Source: a virus. From it: a stretch of 39,018 bases of DNA. Under the pieces are notes generated by a model, which did no database searches, had not been told where the DNA came from, and saw only the letters and a program-made list of their open reading frames with translations. This document shows, piece after piece, positions 7,681 through 16,795 of the stretch. Where the stretch lies: positions 1 to 39,018 of the IMG/VR virus record IMGVR_UViG_3300007735_000706, one strand, 5' to 3'. Made by a program: the position numbers and the translations under genes. Position 1 is the first letter of the stretch; every line of letters begins with the position of its first letter.

Positions 7681-8799
7681 ATGTCTGATGATAAACTTGA
7701 TATTAATGATCCTGGATTTTTTTCTGATGAGAATTTGGATCAAATGGGGGAGCCTAATGGGAATGAGTGGTTCAGTGATCCGTCTGCCGTTGGTGGTGAA
7801 GGTGGAGTCGGAGAGGACGTTGTTGGAGGAGATGCTGATGGCGGAGAGGGAGAATCGGATGGTGTTGTCGGGGATGATAACGTCGAGGCCGATGTCGAAG
7901 GATCGGTCGAAGATTCCGACGTTGTAGATGATCCTGCTCCTCAGTTGAAGGATTTGGATACGGCTAAGAAGTCGTATGCTGATTTGCGTGCTTGGGCTAA
8001 TTTGACTAAGCAGGAGTTGGATCAGGTTAAGGCTGAGTTGGAGCAGCTTCGTGATCGTCAGAGTGTTTCTGATGATGATTTTTATGATGAGGATCAGTTT
8101 AGGTATTTGGCTGATAATGCTCATCCTGCTGAGGCGTTTCAGTATGCTTTGAATAATGGTAATTATCAGGATGCTTTGCAGGCTATTGCTCGTGTGCAGG
8201 CTGATGCTGCTGATATTAGTGCTCAGGTTGCTATTGCTCGTCAGGATGGTGATGAGGAGTCTGCTGCTGGTTTGTCGCAGGCTGCTGCTAATGCTTCTGC
8301 TTTGGCTGAGAGTTTGCGGTCTGAGTTGTTTCAGGCGCAGCAGGAGGAGCAGCTTGCTCCTACTCGTCAGCGTGAGTTGATGAATGATATGGCTATGGCT
8401 TCTGCTCGTGTTCGTCAGAGGCATCCTGATGCTGTTGAGTTGGCTGATTCTATTGGTCGTATTGTGAATGATTTTCCTCAGATTCTTGGTGATGGTTCGC
8501 CGGTTGCTATTGAGGCTGGTTTGGAGAGGGCGTTGTTTATGGCTCGTGGGCAGGCTGCTAATCAGCAGGGTGTGAATATTGATGATCTTGTGGCTCAGAA
8601 GGTTGCTGAGGCGCTTGGTGAGTCTCGTAAGGTGAAGCGTTCTTCTGCGAGTGCTGCTATGGGTGAGGGTGCTGGTAGGGCTTCTTCGTCTGGTCAGCGG
8701 CGTGCTTCTGAGGAGGATTTGGTTCGCGAGGCTATGGGTCTTGGTGATAAGGGTGGGTCTATTGGTTTTAAGGGTTTTTGGAATTTGAATAATTCTTAG
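7681..8799 (+). CDS. Probable scaffold protein
   Basis: 372 residues, directly before the major capsid protein, as scaffolds usually are. Very acidic N-terminal third (GVGEDVVGGDADGGEGESDG), a long helical, Gln/Ala/Glu-rich middle with coiled-coil character (about 110-270), and a Ser/Arg/Gly-rich C-terminus of the capsid-binding kind. GGGGGCG stands upstream of the ATG. The stretch about 7790-7930 uses C- and A-containing codons unlike the rest of the gene. The N-terminal INDPxFF motif is shared with the preceding gene. Confidence 0.75.
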   Translation: MSDDKLDINDPGFFSDENLDQMGEPNGNEWFSDPSAVGGEGGVGEDVVGGDADGGEGESDGVVGDDNVEADVEGSVEDSDVVDDPAPQLKDLDTAKKSYADLRAWANLTKQELDQVKAELEQLRDRQSVSDDDFYDEDQFRYLADNAHPAEAFQYALNNGNYQDALQAIARVQADAADISAQVAIARQDGDEESAAGLSQAAANASALAESLRSELFQAQQEEQLAPTRQRELMNDMAMASARVRQRHPDAVELADSIGRIVNDFPQILGDGSPVAIEAGLERALFMARGQAANQQGVNIDDLVAQKVAEALGESRKVKRSSASAAMGEGAGRASSSGQRRASEEDLVREAMGLGDKGGSIGFKGFWNLNNS

Positions 8800-8832
8800 G
8801 GTGTTGTGGGTATAGTTTAGTTGTGAGTTGCG

Positions 8833-8912
8833 GCAGACCCGCTGTTTGGTGGCAATCTGCTTGTTTTTTGTACCGGGCTTTGTCCTGAAGCAGACCCCGT
8901 TTGGGCAATCTG
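8833..8912 (+). repeat. Imperfect repeats in the capsid-gene leader
   Basis: In the gap before the major capsid gene the sequence GCAGACCC, CGTTTGG-like core, GCAATCTG occurs at 8833-8860 (with three to four extra bases) and at 8890-8912. Each copy also has GCAGA facing TCTG(C), so each could form a hairpin. This suggests protein-binding sites or a structured 5' leader controlling capsid expression. No convincing -35/-10 pair was found here. Confidence 0.5.
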
Positions 8913-8966
8913 ATGATAGCGCGTTTGCGTGCTTTGTTTTGTTGTTCTTTATTATTGGGGTTTGTT

Positions 8967-10136
8967 ATGGCTGATCGTACACCTACAGTGGCTAGTGGTG
9001 CTCGTACTACTGTTGCTGGTATTGTTTCTACTCGCCTGAAGGTCGATATGGGCGACCTGTTCAAGTGGGAATCGCAGGGCGCTGCTCTTTATACGACTGT
9101 TGCGCTGCTTGGTAAGGAGCGTGCTATTGCTAAGACTGTTAGCTGGCATACTTCTGAGCTTCGTCCGAAGTTCGCTCGTATTAATGGTGGTATCACTAAT
9201 GGTCTTACTGATACTACTTTCACTGTTGATAGTCCGATGGGTAACTATGTTAAGCCTGGGTTTTTGATTCAGTTTACTCGTACTGGTGAGACTTGTCTGA
9301 CTACTACTGGTGGTTCTGCTACTACGATTGTTGTTACTGCTCGTTCGTGGGGTGCTACGCCTGCTGCGACGATTGTTGATAATGACGAAATTCTGATTAT
9401 TGGCCCTGCGTATGCTGAGTCGGCTTCGCTTCAGTCTGCTATTAGCGTGACTGAGACGCAGTATTCAAACTATCTGCATACGATGCGTCATAACTGGAAT
9501 GTTGGCGGTCTTCTGATGGAGCTGTCTAAGAATGGTGGGACGTATAACGGTGATGAGGCTGCTCTTCAGCGTAAGGATATTCTTGCTACGCATAAGCGTG
9601 ACATTAACCTTGCGATGCTGTTCTCTGAGGGTGCTACCAGTGGTGGTACTGCTACGATGACGGGTCTGATTCCGTTTATTAATACGAATGCTCCTGGTAA
9701 TGTTAATTCTGCGACTGTTCTGACTGAGCCTGTTTTTGAGGCTGGTAACAAGGTATGGTTCCGTGGTGGTGAGTCGAGTCAGCGTGTGCTGGTTTGTAGC
9801 CGCAACTTCCATGCTATTGCTTCTGGTTTCCCGAAGGCTCAGATTCGAACTTCTACGGGTGATACTAAGTATGGCCTGCGTATGGAGGATTATATTTCAG
9901 CGCATGGTGATGTTAAACTTGTTCGAGAAGTTGCTCTTGAGGGTGATGAGTACGATAAGTATGCGGTTGGATTTGATCCTACTATGGTGAAAATGAAGTA
10001 TGCTCGTGATACTCGTCTGATCAAGGATCGTCAGGGTGTTTCTGAGGATGGCTACGAGGAAGAAGTGCTTACAGATTTCAGTGCGGTGTGGGGCCATGCT
10101 GAGACTTGTTATCTGTGGACTGATGTAGCTGCTTAA
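8967..10136 (+). CDS. Major capsid protein, SU10-like (DUF5309-type)
   Basis: 389 residues. The sequence (KVDMGDLFKWESQGAALYTT at the start, EALQRKDI-like middle with AALQRKDILATHKRDINLAM, and DRQGVSEDGYEEEVLTDFSA with AETCYLWTD at the end) matches my memory of the SU10 major capsid family with the HK97 fold. ATG at 8967 is chosen over an upstream in-frame ATG because GGGG lies just before it and MADRTPTV is a natural start. Codon use shifts here to more C-ending codons (CTG, TTC, GGC, AAC), as expected for the most highly expressed gene. A very strong hairpin follows. Confidence 0.88.
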   Translation: MADRTPTVASGARTTVAGIVSTRLKVDMGDLFKWESQGAALYTTVALLGKERAIAKTVSWHTSELRPKFARINGGITNGLTDTTFTVDSPMGNYVKPGFLIQFTRTGETCLTTTGGSATTIVVTARSWGATPAATIVDNDEILIIGPAYAESASLQSAISVTETQYSNYLHTMRHNWNVGGLLMELSKNGGTYNGDEAALQRKDILATHKRDINLAMLFSEGATSGGTATMTGLIPFINTNAPGNVNSATVLTEPVFEAGNKVWFRGGESSQRVLVCSRNFHAIASGFPKAQIRTSTGDTKYGLRMEDYISAHGDVKLVREVALEGDEYDKYAVGFDPTMVKMKYARDTRLIKDRQGVSEDGYEEEVLTDFSAVWGHAETCYLWTDVAA

Positions 10137-10142
10137 TAAGTT

Positions 10143-10176
10143 GCCGCCCCCCTGCTCCCCAGGTCGGGGGGGCGGC
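10143..10176 (+). terminator. Strong GC hairpin after the major capsid gene
   Basis: GCCGCCCCCC (10143-10152) pairs perfectly with GGGGGGCGGC (10167-10176). There is no T-run after it, so it may be a partial terminator or RNA-stability element that sets capsid mRNA above downstream mRNA rather than a full stop. Confidence 0.7.
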
Positions 10177-10199
10177 ATTCTACCTGGGAGGATAGTGGT

Positions 10200-10790
10200 A
10201 TGGCTAAAGCTAGTGTTAAGCCGAAGAATGGCAAACTTCTTGATAAGGCTCGTGAGCAGGTTAAAGGGAAGTTTGTTTTTGTGAAGTCTCGTCGTGGCGG
10301 GACTATGCCGCTTGAGTGGCCACGTTTTGATCCGAAGTATGATCGTCGTGCGATTGATTTCGAGTTGAAGGATCGTGACGGTAATGTGATTGATCGTGTT
10401 GAGTATCGTAAACTTGAGTTTGGTCACGAGGGTTTGGCTAAGCTGAATCTTGCTGATCCTGATGATGCCGAGTTTTTTGAGGTTGTTAAGGATTGGCATG
10501 AGAATAGTAATGATGCTCGTATTGTGAAGTATCAGGTTGAGATTATTGAGAATGGTAATGTTGAGCCTCCTCCTTTTCCTCGTTATGAGGATATGAAGGC
10601 TAGTGTTGTTGCTGAGATGATCGCTAACTTTATGGGTGAGGATGCTGCTGAGAATGAGGCGTTTCTTTTGAAGTGTGCTCGTTATGAGCTTCAGATGAAG
10701 AATCCGCGTGCTAAGGTACTTGATGCTGTTGAGTATCTTGATGTGGATGCTGGTGATGAGGCTGGTGATGGGATGGTGATTGAGGAGTGA
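10200..10790 (+). CDS. Hypothetical protein downstream of the capsid gene
   Basis: 196 residues with a basic N-terminus (AKASVKPKNGKLLDKAREQV) and an acidic C-terminus (VDAGDEAGDGMVIEE). The middle is mixed alpha/beta; the family is not recognised. GGGAGGAT lies nine bases before the ATG. The position suggests a head-completion or chaperone role. The stop overlaps the next gene by GTGA. Confidence 0.75.
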   Translation: MAKASVKPKNGKLLDKAREQVKGKFVFVKSRRGGTMPLEWPRFDPKYDRRAIDFELKDRDGNVIDRVEYRKLEFGHEGLAKLNLADPDDAEFFEVVKDWHENSNDARIVKYQVEIIENGNVEPPPFPRYEDMKASVVAEMIANFMGEDAAENEAFLLKCARYELQMKNPRAKVLDAVEYLDVDAGDEAGDGMVIEE

Positions 10791-11290
10791 CTTTTAATAC
10801 CTTTAAGATGGATCGGTATGAGAAGTGGCGGCGCGAGCAGTTAGAGGCTCGTGAGGCTCGTAATGCTGAGTATCTTGCTGAGAAGGATCGTGCTGCGCTG
10901 AGTGAGGATCAGGCTCCTGAGGTTATTCAGCCTGGTGATATTGATCATGTTTCTCAGATGACGTGGGATTTTAGTCCTGGTTGGCAAGATCGTGCGTATT
11001 CTCGTATTCGCAGTTTTCGTGAAAAGGGTTATTTGAAGCCTCGTCAGATTATTGATCATGGTGATCATTTGGAGCCGGTGTACGAGTCTGAGATTGATTT
11101 GGAACCGTTTCAGAATGGTGATGCTTGTGTTCGATGTCGCCAGTTTCAACCGGATAATGATATTGAGCGTGCTCAATTGCATCGTAGGCTTTGTGAGCAT
11201 ACTGGGTATCATATTCCTGATGGGTTAACTATTCGCGATTGTTGCTGTTATTGTGGTGGTCGTTTGGATACTCAAAAAGTTGCTAGTTAA
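10787..11290 (+). CDS. Hypothetical protein with C-terminal zinc-ribbon-like cysteines
   Basis: 167 residues from GTG at 10787 (GTGA overlap). The N-terminal part is helical and charged (RYEKWRREQLEAREARNAEY). The C-terminal part has CVRC about 125 and CCCYCGG about 157, with LHRRLCEHTGYH between them, spacing that suits a zinc-binding fold. The role is unknown; it lies within the head gene block. Confidence 0.7.
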   Translation: MTFNTFKMDRYEKWRREQLEAREARNAEYLAEKDRAALSEDQAPEVIQPGDIDHVSQMTWDFSPGWQDRAYSRIRSFREKGYLKPRQIIDHGDHLEPVYESEIDLEPFQNGDACVRCRQFQPDNDIERAQLHRRLCEHTGYHIPDGLTIRDCCCYCGGRLDTQKVAS

Positions 11291-11307
11291 TATAAGAGGG
11301 GTTTATT

Positions 11308-11940
11308 ATGGCGGTTCGTGATAATGCGTCGGCTACTGAGCTTGGCCGGTTTTTAAGTCTTAATGATACGGTTGATGCTAGTGTTTCGAAACTTGATGCT
11401 TCGAAGCCTATTATTCGTTCGTATCGTGAGTTGTTTTCTGAGCAGTTTCCGTTTGATCATGTGTCTGAGCTTGAGCTTAATACGCTTGTGATTGCTGAGG
11501 GTGGTGCTGCTGCTAAGGCTTTTGGTCAGAAGATTGCTACGTTTCCTGCGGGTCTGATTCGGCCTATGGGTGCTGAGATTGCTTTTACTATTAAGACTGC
11601 TGCTAATACGGCTACTGCTGGTGAGATTGGTCTTGGTACGGTAATTGGTAGTGGTGCTAATGCTACGCTTGGTGCTGTTGGTGCTACTTCTGAGAATATT
11701 ATGGAGGGTACTACGCTGTCGAATATTACGACTACTGCTACGTCGTATTTTAAGTTTAATGATCCGATTATTGCTGGTACGCATAATGCGACTGCTGGTA
11801 GTGGTGCGATTATTAATGGGTCTTCGACGGCTGCTCCTATTTTCTTGAATATTGCTTCGACGTGGGGTGCTGCTGAGAATCTTACGCTTTCTGATGTTCG
11901 TATTCGTATTCATTGGAAGTTTATCGGTCGGGGTGCATGA
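11308..11940 (+). CDS. Beta-rich structural protein, possibly capsid-associated
   Basis: 210 residues. After a helical N-terminal region the rest is Thr/Ala/Gly/Asn-rich with alternating hydrophobics (LTLSDVRIRIHWKFIG), typical of a virion beta-sandwich. AGAGGGG stands upstream of the ATG. It lies on the head side of the adaptor gene. The family is not identified. The stop overlaps the next gene by ATGA. Confidence 0.7.
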   Translation: MAVRDNASATELGRFLSLNDTVDASVSKLDASKPIIRSYRELFSEQFPFDHVSELELNTLVIAEGGAAAKAFGQKIATFPAGLIRPMGAEIAFTIKTAANTATAGEIGLGTVIGSGANATLGAVGATSENIMEGTTLSNITTTATSYFKFNDPIIAGTHNATAGSGAIINGSSTAAPIFLNIASTWGAAENLTLSDVRIRIHWKFIGRGA

Positions 11941-12266
11941 TGCCTGATCGTTTTGCTCTTCTTGATCCTGTTACTAATCTGAGTGCTGTTACTGCTACTG
12001 GTGCTGGGAGTGGTATTGATGCGCGGCGTAGTACGGGTAGCACTTGGCAGATTACTGCTGCTAGTGTTACTGCTGGTGGTACTGTAAAAATTCAGGGTAG
12101 TGTTGATAATTCTAATTGGTATGATATTAATACTGTTTCTGTGAGTGCTTCTGGTAATCAGCGTTCTCTTGTTGATGAGCCACACCCGTTTATTCGCGCT
12201 AATGTTACTGCTCGTACTGATGGTACTTATACGGTGAAGTGTGCTCTTTGGGAAGGCCCGAGGTAG
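11937..12266 (+). CDS. Small beta-sandwich virion protein
   Basis: 109 residues from ATG at 11937 (overlap ATGA; a second ATG follows immediately). STWQITAASVTAGGTVKIQG and SVDNSNWYDI have the look of small galactose-binding or Ig-like beta-sandwich domains common on phage particles. It could be a decoration protein. No catalytic residues are visible. Confidence 0.65.
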   Translation: MMPDRFALLDPVTNLSAVTATGAGSGIDARRSTGSTWQITAASVTAGGTVKIQGSVDNSNWYDINTVSVSASGNQRSLVDEPHPFIRANVTARTDGTYTVKCALWEGPR

Positions 12267-12269
12267 GAT

Positions 12270-14006
12270 GTGGCAGATTCATTCGTACAAGTTCCTAGGG
12301 ATGATGGTTCTGATGATGTAAAAGTTCGTCTTGTCGATAATGGCGATGGGACGTTTAGTGTTGCTACATCTAATGGTGTTGATGGTAATGATTCTGTTAC
12401 TATTCTGAATGGTGCTGGTGCTAGTGCTGTCAATATTCAGGATGGTGGCAATAGTATTACTGTTGACGGTAATGAATTCGATATTCGGAATCTTAGTGCA
12501 TTAACTGATACTGTTGGTATTGGTGTTCAACAAGATATTTTTGGTCATGTTGAAGTTGTGCAACCGTATAACCAAGTTGAGATGCGTCTTGATGATACTG
12601 GTTATGCTTCTTTTATTGATACTACTACTGCTAATGGTGGTAGTGTTTCTCAGTCTTCTGGATTAGTATCTATTACTACTGGTACTAATACTGCTGGTAG
12701 TTCGATTATTGCTAGTAAGGATACTATTGAGTATCGTCCTGGTGTTGGTATTTTTGGTGCTGGTACTGCTGTATTTACTAGCGGTGCGTCTGGTTGTAAT
12801 CAGCGTGTAGGATTAAGCGATAACACTAACTTTGATAATAGTGTTACGTTTGGTTATGAGAATTCGTCGTTCGGTATTCGTTATACTCGTGGCGGTTCGC
12901 AGGTTGCGTTTGTTGCACAGTCTTCTTGGGATGATCCGTGTGATGGTGTTGCTTCTGGTTCGTTGTTTACTCGTGATGGTGTGAAGGAAGTTCTTGATCC
13001 CACTAAGGGAAATTTGTATCGTGTTCTTGCTGGATTGTTTGGGTTCGCTGGGTTTGTGTGTCAGGTGTGGTCGCCTGATAATAAGTGGATTACTGTTTAT
13101 ACGTATAAGCATATAAATAGTGGTAGTGTTCCTGTTTTTAATACGAATAGTTTAAAAGTTATTTTGGCTGCTTCGAAGTCTAGCGGTGCTTCGAGTTTTG
13201 TTTTGAAGAGTCAGTGTTGGGCTGGTGGTACTGGTTCTAGTTTGGAGCGTATTGCTGCGACGCTTACTGATCGCAAGTTAGCGCAGACTGTTCGTAGTGT
13301 TCTTGCGGCTAAGATGCCAAGTGGTAGTTATACGAACATTGATGCTACTACTGGTGGCAATTTGAAGGTTGCATTGGAGGAAATTGATCCTGCTGTTACG
13401 CTTCCGCTTCCTACTGGTGCTTCTACGAGTGCGAATCAGACTACTGCAAATAGTAGTTTATCTAGTATTGATACTAAAACTCCTTCTCTTATTAATGGTC
13501 GTCAGCCTGTTGATGCTGCTGGTGATGTAACGCATGACGCTGTAGATTCTGGCAACCCTGTCAAGCAGGGTGCGAAGGCAACTACTGGCCTTCACTCAAA
13601 TACGATGGTCGCTAACAATGATCGTACTGATCTATTTGCTGGAATTGATGGAGTTCAGATTGTACGCGAACATTCTAACCTAGAAAGCACAGCAAGCGGC
13701 ACAATGTCGAACACAGACGGCGCATCAACGGCAATGACTGGTTTTGCGGCTGCTGGTGTTGGTGTGAAATGGTATGTAACAGATGTGATTATGTCTAATA
13801 GTAGTTCAACAAATATAACTGTTGACTTGCGTGATGGTACTGCTGGATCTGTGAAAGCTACATTTCCCGTACCTGCTGGCGGAGGAGTAGTTCATAGATT
13901 TGCGGTTCCTATTGCATTTACAGCAAACACGGCTGTTGCGATTGACGCATCAGCAGCGACCACTACATTGAACGTGACGCTTTGCGGATTCAAGTCAAAG
14001 GTGTAG
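12270..14006 (+). CDS. Multidomain fibre/surface protein with lectin-like domain
   Basis: 578 residues from GTG at 12270. Residues about 80-310 form a beta-rich domain (NSVTFGYENSSFGIRYTRGG) resembling a concanavalin-type fold. About 375-410 is the linker TLPLPTGASTSANQTTANSS, then DTKTP and GRQPV, a widespread phage structural-protein segment. About 465-578 is a C-terminal beta domain ending TTLNVTLCGFKSKV. The codon style changes near 13,510, after the linker, from T/G-ending to A/C-containing codons, so the C-terminal domain may have been exchanged. Likely a host-binding or decoration protein, by inference. Confidence 0.7.
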   Translation: MADSFVQVPRDDGSDDVKVRLVDNGDGTFSVATSNGVDGNDSVTILNGAGASAVNIQDGGNSITVDGNEFDIRNLSALTDTVGIGVQQDIFGHVEVVQPYNQVEMRLDDTGYASFIDTTTANGGSVSQSSGLVSITTGTNTAGSSIIASKDTIEYRPGVGIFGAGTAVFTSGASGCNQRVGLSDNTNFDNSVTFGYENSSFGIRYTRGGSQVAFVAQSSWDDPCDGVASGSLFTRDGVKEVLDPTKGNLYRVLAGLFGFAGFVCQVWSPDNKWITVYTYKHINSGSVPVFNTNSLKVILAASKSSGASSFVLKSQCWAGGTGSSLERIAATLTDRKLAQTVRSVLAAKMPSGSYTNIDATTGGNLKVALEEIDPAVTLPLPTGASTSANQTTANSSLSSIDTKTPSLINGRQPVDAAGDVTHDAVDSGNPVKQGAKATTGLHSNTMVANNDRTDLFAGIDGVQIVREHSNLESTASGTMSNTDGASTAMTGFAAAGVGVKWYVTDVIMSNSSSTNITVDLRDGTAGSVKATFPVPAGGGVVHRFAVPIAFTANTAVAIDASAATTTLNVTLCGFKSKV

Positions 14007-14010
14007 TAGC

Positions 14011-16359
14011 ATGAAAATGCAGTATTTTATTGCTGGGATGCGAAACACAACTCCGTCTAACACAGTAACGAACTATGCTGCACTTATCGAACAGAATGAT
14101 GGATCGTGGTTTGGTGCAGCTAACGAGGCAAATGCTTCTGTTCGTATGGCTGCCGAAGGGTATCTGACTCAGTTATCGGTATTTATTACTACGGCACCGG
14201 GAACTGGAATAACGCGCACATTTAGCGTTATGGTCGATGGAGTCGAAGATACATCTACTCGCATTTCGTTCAGTGGTACAACAAATGGTTGGCAAACGCT
14301 TACATTTTCTAAGCCTGTATATTTTGGGCGTGGTTCTACGCTTAGTTTGCAGGCCACGGTTGCTGGTGGTACAGCAACAACTACGGGTAAGAATATGTGG
14401 AATGTGACTGCTGTTAGTCATTGCTATTCGTTTGGTGGACACAATTCTACGATTTGCTCTAATACACTAACGGAATATATGAATCCGATAGGTGGTCATG
14501 GTAGGGCATGGACTGTCAACAGTGCAGATTGGGAGCTTGTAGTTCCTTGTGCTGGTACGTTCTCATCTTTTTATGTAGATGCGCTGACAGGAAACGTAGG
14601 ATCAGGTGGATCATACACGTTTACCGTGCAAAAAAATGGTGTTGACACAACACTAACTTGCACACTTGCTGCTAACACTCAATCATCATCTGATCTCACT
14701 AATAGTTTCACGGTTGCTGCTGGTGACAAAATAGTTATCAAAAAAGTTCCTACGTTGTCTCCTACTGCTCGTGGATTCAAAGTGGCAATGCGATTTGTAC
14801 CTAGTACTGCCGGACAGTTTTTCACTGGTATTGGTTCAAACTCATCACCAAGCCTATCAGCAACTACTTATCAGTCGTTGATTGGTCATGGTAACTACAC
14901 TTGGAGCGTAACAGAATTAACCTTTCAGCAGGGCGTTCCTGCAAATGTTACTGGTAGTGCTATCTATATTTCTATGCCTACTGCTCCGGGAGTTGGAAAA
15001 CAGTGGACTGCTGGAATGAGAAAAAATGGTGCAAACGCTGGATCGTCAGTGATTGTATCGGGAACTGCCACTACTGGTAACTCATCGTCATCATCGTTCA
15101 CGACCGCGCAAAACGATCTACTAAACTACTATCTCACTCCATCTGGTACACCTACTGGTCCGGGTGGTATTCACATTTCTACGTTATGGTCGATGTCATC
15201 GGTATCTGAAGATGTTTTGAACTTTGGTGGAGCTGAGTGCGGAGTTGTTACAGCTCCTCAATATGGTGGAGCTGATACTGCAAACGGAACTGTTGCGATT
15301 ACTGCAAGCCCAATGTCATTTGGTGGTCAGGCGTTTCGTGTCAATCCAACAACAACTAACACTGGCTCGTTTTTATTTAGTCAGTATGGTATGTCCACTG
15401 TTCCATTGCCAGAAGGTATTGATGCTGATTTAGTGTATTACGAGTTTCGGTTTAGGTATGCAACAAAGTCGAGTGCTGCTACAGGAGAGGAAATACTTGA
15501 CTGTCGTGTTCCCGGTGCATCTAAGGCAACTGTTCGCCTTGACTCGTCAGGAAATCTTCGCGTCTACAATAGTTTGGGAACGCTAGTATCTACTGGTGCC
15601 ACGGTACTGTTACAGGATACCGATTATGTTATTGGATTCAAATGCGGAAATGGAACGTCAGCATCATACGAGTTGCGTATCAACGGTATTGTGGAACTTT
15701 CAGGAACGTTGAACGCTGGGACAACGCGCCACTACGGGTTACGTATAGGAAAAATAACAAACCAAAATAGCACGAGTGTTGATTATTACTTTGATGATGT
15801 GATCGTTTCCGATACTGCATTACCGAACGGAAAATATCGTGTTGCTAACTCGTTGCCAAATGGAACTGTGAGTGTTACTGGTTGGACTGGTGGAACTGGT
15901 TCAACGTTTGCTGAAATAGATGACTATGCTGATTCGACTAACTACTTGAAATCAAATGCCGCGAACGCTACTTTCAAGATGGATATGCAAGATAGATCGC
16001 AGCTCGGTGTAACCGCGTCTACTAATGGCAAAGTTATTGCTGTGAAAGCACAATCAGTAATTAGAGCTGATTCGACAAGCGGATCTGGTATTGCACAGTT
16101 TGCAACAACTACAATGAGTGGTTCATCATCAACATTTGTTGGAACATTACTTACTTATACAACTACTGAAACTTCTCCGCAGTACGTGTTTGCTACTAAT
16201 CCAGGTACTAACTTTGTACCGTGGACTTCAACAGAGTTCGATTCAATGCAGCTTGGTATGTTTTCGTCTGCTATTGGTTTGCGTGTTTCTTCCATGTGGG
16301 CTGAAGTTTTGTATCAGCCGGGTGGATCAAGCAATCTATTATTGTTAGGAGTTGGATAA
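14011..16359 (+). CDS. Large fibre protein with repeated beta domains and a LamG-like domain
   Basis: 782 residues. Three related beta units of about 130 residues cover roughly 1-135, 145-275 and 280-420; each combines a Thr/Ser-rich strand set with a KNGV- or DGVE-type turn (MVDGVEDTST, VQKNGVDTTL, MRKNGANAGS). About 450-610 resembles a LamG/concanavalin sandwich (ATVRLDSSGNLRVYN, YYFDDVIVSD), and a last beta domain follows. It is probably a receptor-binding or capsid-surface fibre. The whole gene uses A- and C-containing codons unlike the upstream head genes. The stop overlaps the next start (TAATG). Confidence 0.72.
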   Translation: MKMQYFIAGMRNTTPSNTVTNYAALIEQNDGSWFGAANEANASVRMAAEGYLTQLSVFITTAPGTGITRTFSVMVDGVEDTSTRISFSGTTNGWQTLTFSKPVYFGRGSTLSLQATVAGGTATTTGKNMWNVTAVSHCYSFGGHNSTICSNTLTEYMNPIGGHGRAWTVNSADWELVVPCAGTFSSFYVDALTGNVGSGGSYTFTVQKNGVDTTLTCTLAANTQSSSDLTNSFTVAAGDKIVIKKVPTLSPTARGFKVAMRFVPSTAGQFFTGIGSNSSPSLSATTYQSLIGHGNYTWSVTELTFQQGVPANVTGSAIYISMPTAPGVGKQWTAGMRKNGANAGSSVIVSGTATTGNSSSSSFTTAQNDLLNYYLTPSGTPTGPGGIHISTLWSMSSVSEDVLNFGGAECGVVTAPQYGGADTANGTVAITASPMSFGGQAFRVNPTTTNTGSFLFSQYGMSTVPLPEGIDADLVYYEFRFRYATKSSAATGEEILDCRVPGASKATVRLDSSGNLRVYNSLGTLVSTGATVLLQDTDYVIGFKCGNGTSASYELRINGIVELSGTLNAGTTRHYGLRIGKITNQNSTSVDYYFDDVIVSDTALPNGKYRVANSLPNGTVSVTGWTGGTGSTFAEIDDYADSTNYLKSNAANATFKMDMQDRSQLGVTASTNGKVIAVKAQSVIRADSTSGSGIAQFATTTMSGSSSTFVGTLLTYTTTETSPQYVFATNPGTNFVPWTSTEFDSMQLGMFSSAIGLRVSSMWAEVLYQPGGSSNLLLLGVG

Positions 16360-16781
16360 TGCAAACGATGCAGGAATGGATGCAAGCACACAACTATCAG
16401 TGTGATAGTGCTACTGTATTTGCGCTTGGTTATACGGATGTGGCAGATTGCTGGAGTCGTACCGACAACATTGACTACATGCTCATTGGTGCGTGGGAAC
16501 AAGCGATGGATGGGTTATGGGATGGCGGACGCTCGTATATTGAATCTTGGATAGTGTCTGTTATTGATGCAATGCCTGATCGTGTTGCTGGTGATCGTTG
16601 GCCGCTTGGTTCGTTGCCTGAAAATATGGGTCGGCATGAGTATTACGTTACTGCTCGTGAGTTTGCAAAGTCGATTATTGATGGTGAGTCTGATCAGCGT
16701 GTAGCGGGAATGTTATCGGTAGCATTGTGTCAAATGCTTCGTGATTGTGTTCCGTTCAATCCGATGCAAAATGCCTTATAA
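16359..16781 (+). CDS. Hypothetical protein after the fibre gene
   Basis: 140 residues, mostly helical and acidic with several Trp (EWMQAH, GAWEQAMDGLWDGG). No family is recognised. AGGAG lies eight bases before the ATG, which overlaps the fibre stop. Its tight coupling to the fibre suggests a fibre assembly factor or partner, as seen with other phage fibre genes; this is inference. Composition follows the fibre gene at its start and becomes T/G-rich towards its end. Confidence 0.65.
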   Translation: MQTMQEWMQAHNYQCDSATVFALGYTDVADCWSRTDNIDYMLIGAWEQAMDGLWDGGRSYIESWIVSVIDAMPDRVAGDRWPLGSLPENMGRHEYYVTAREFAKSIIDGESDQRVAGMLSVALCQMLRDCVPFNPMQNAL

Positions 16782-16795
16782 GAAGGGGAGTTGTT

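Noticed and set aside
8800-8966. Sigma-70 promoter for the capsid gene
   Set aside because: TATAG-like stretches occur, but none has a well-spaced -35 box.
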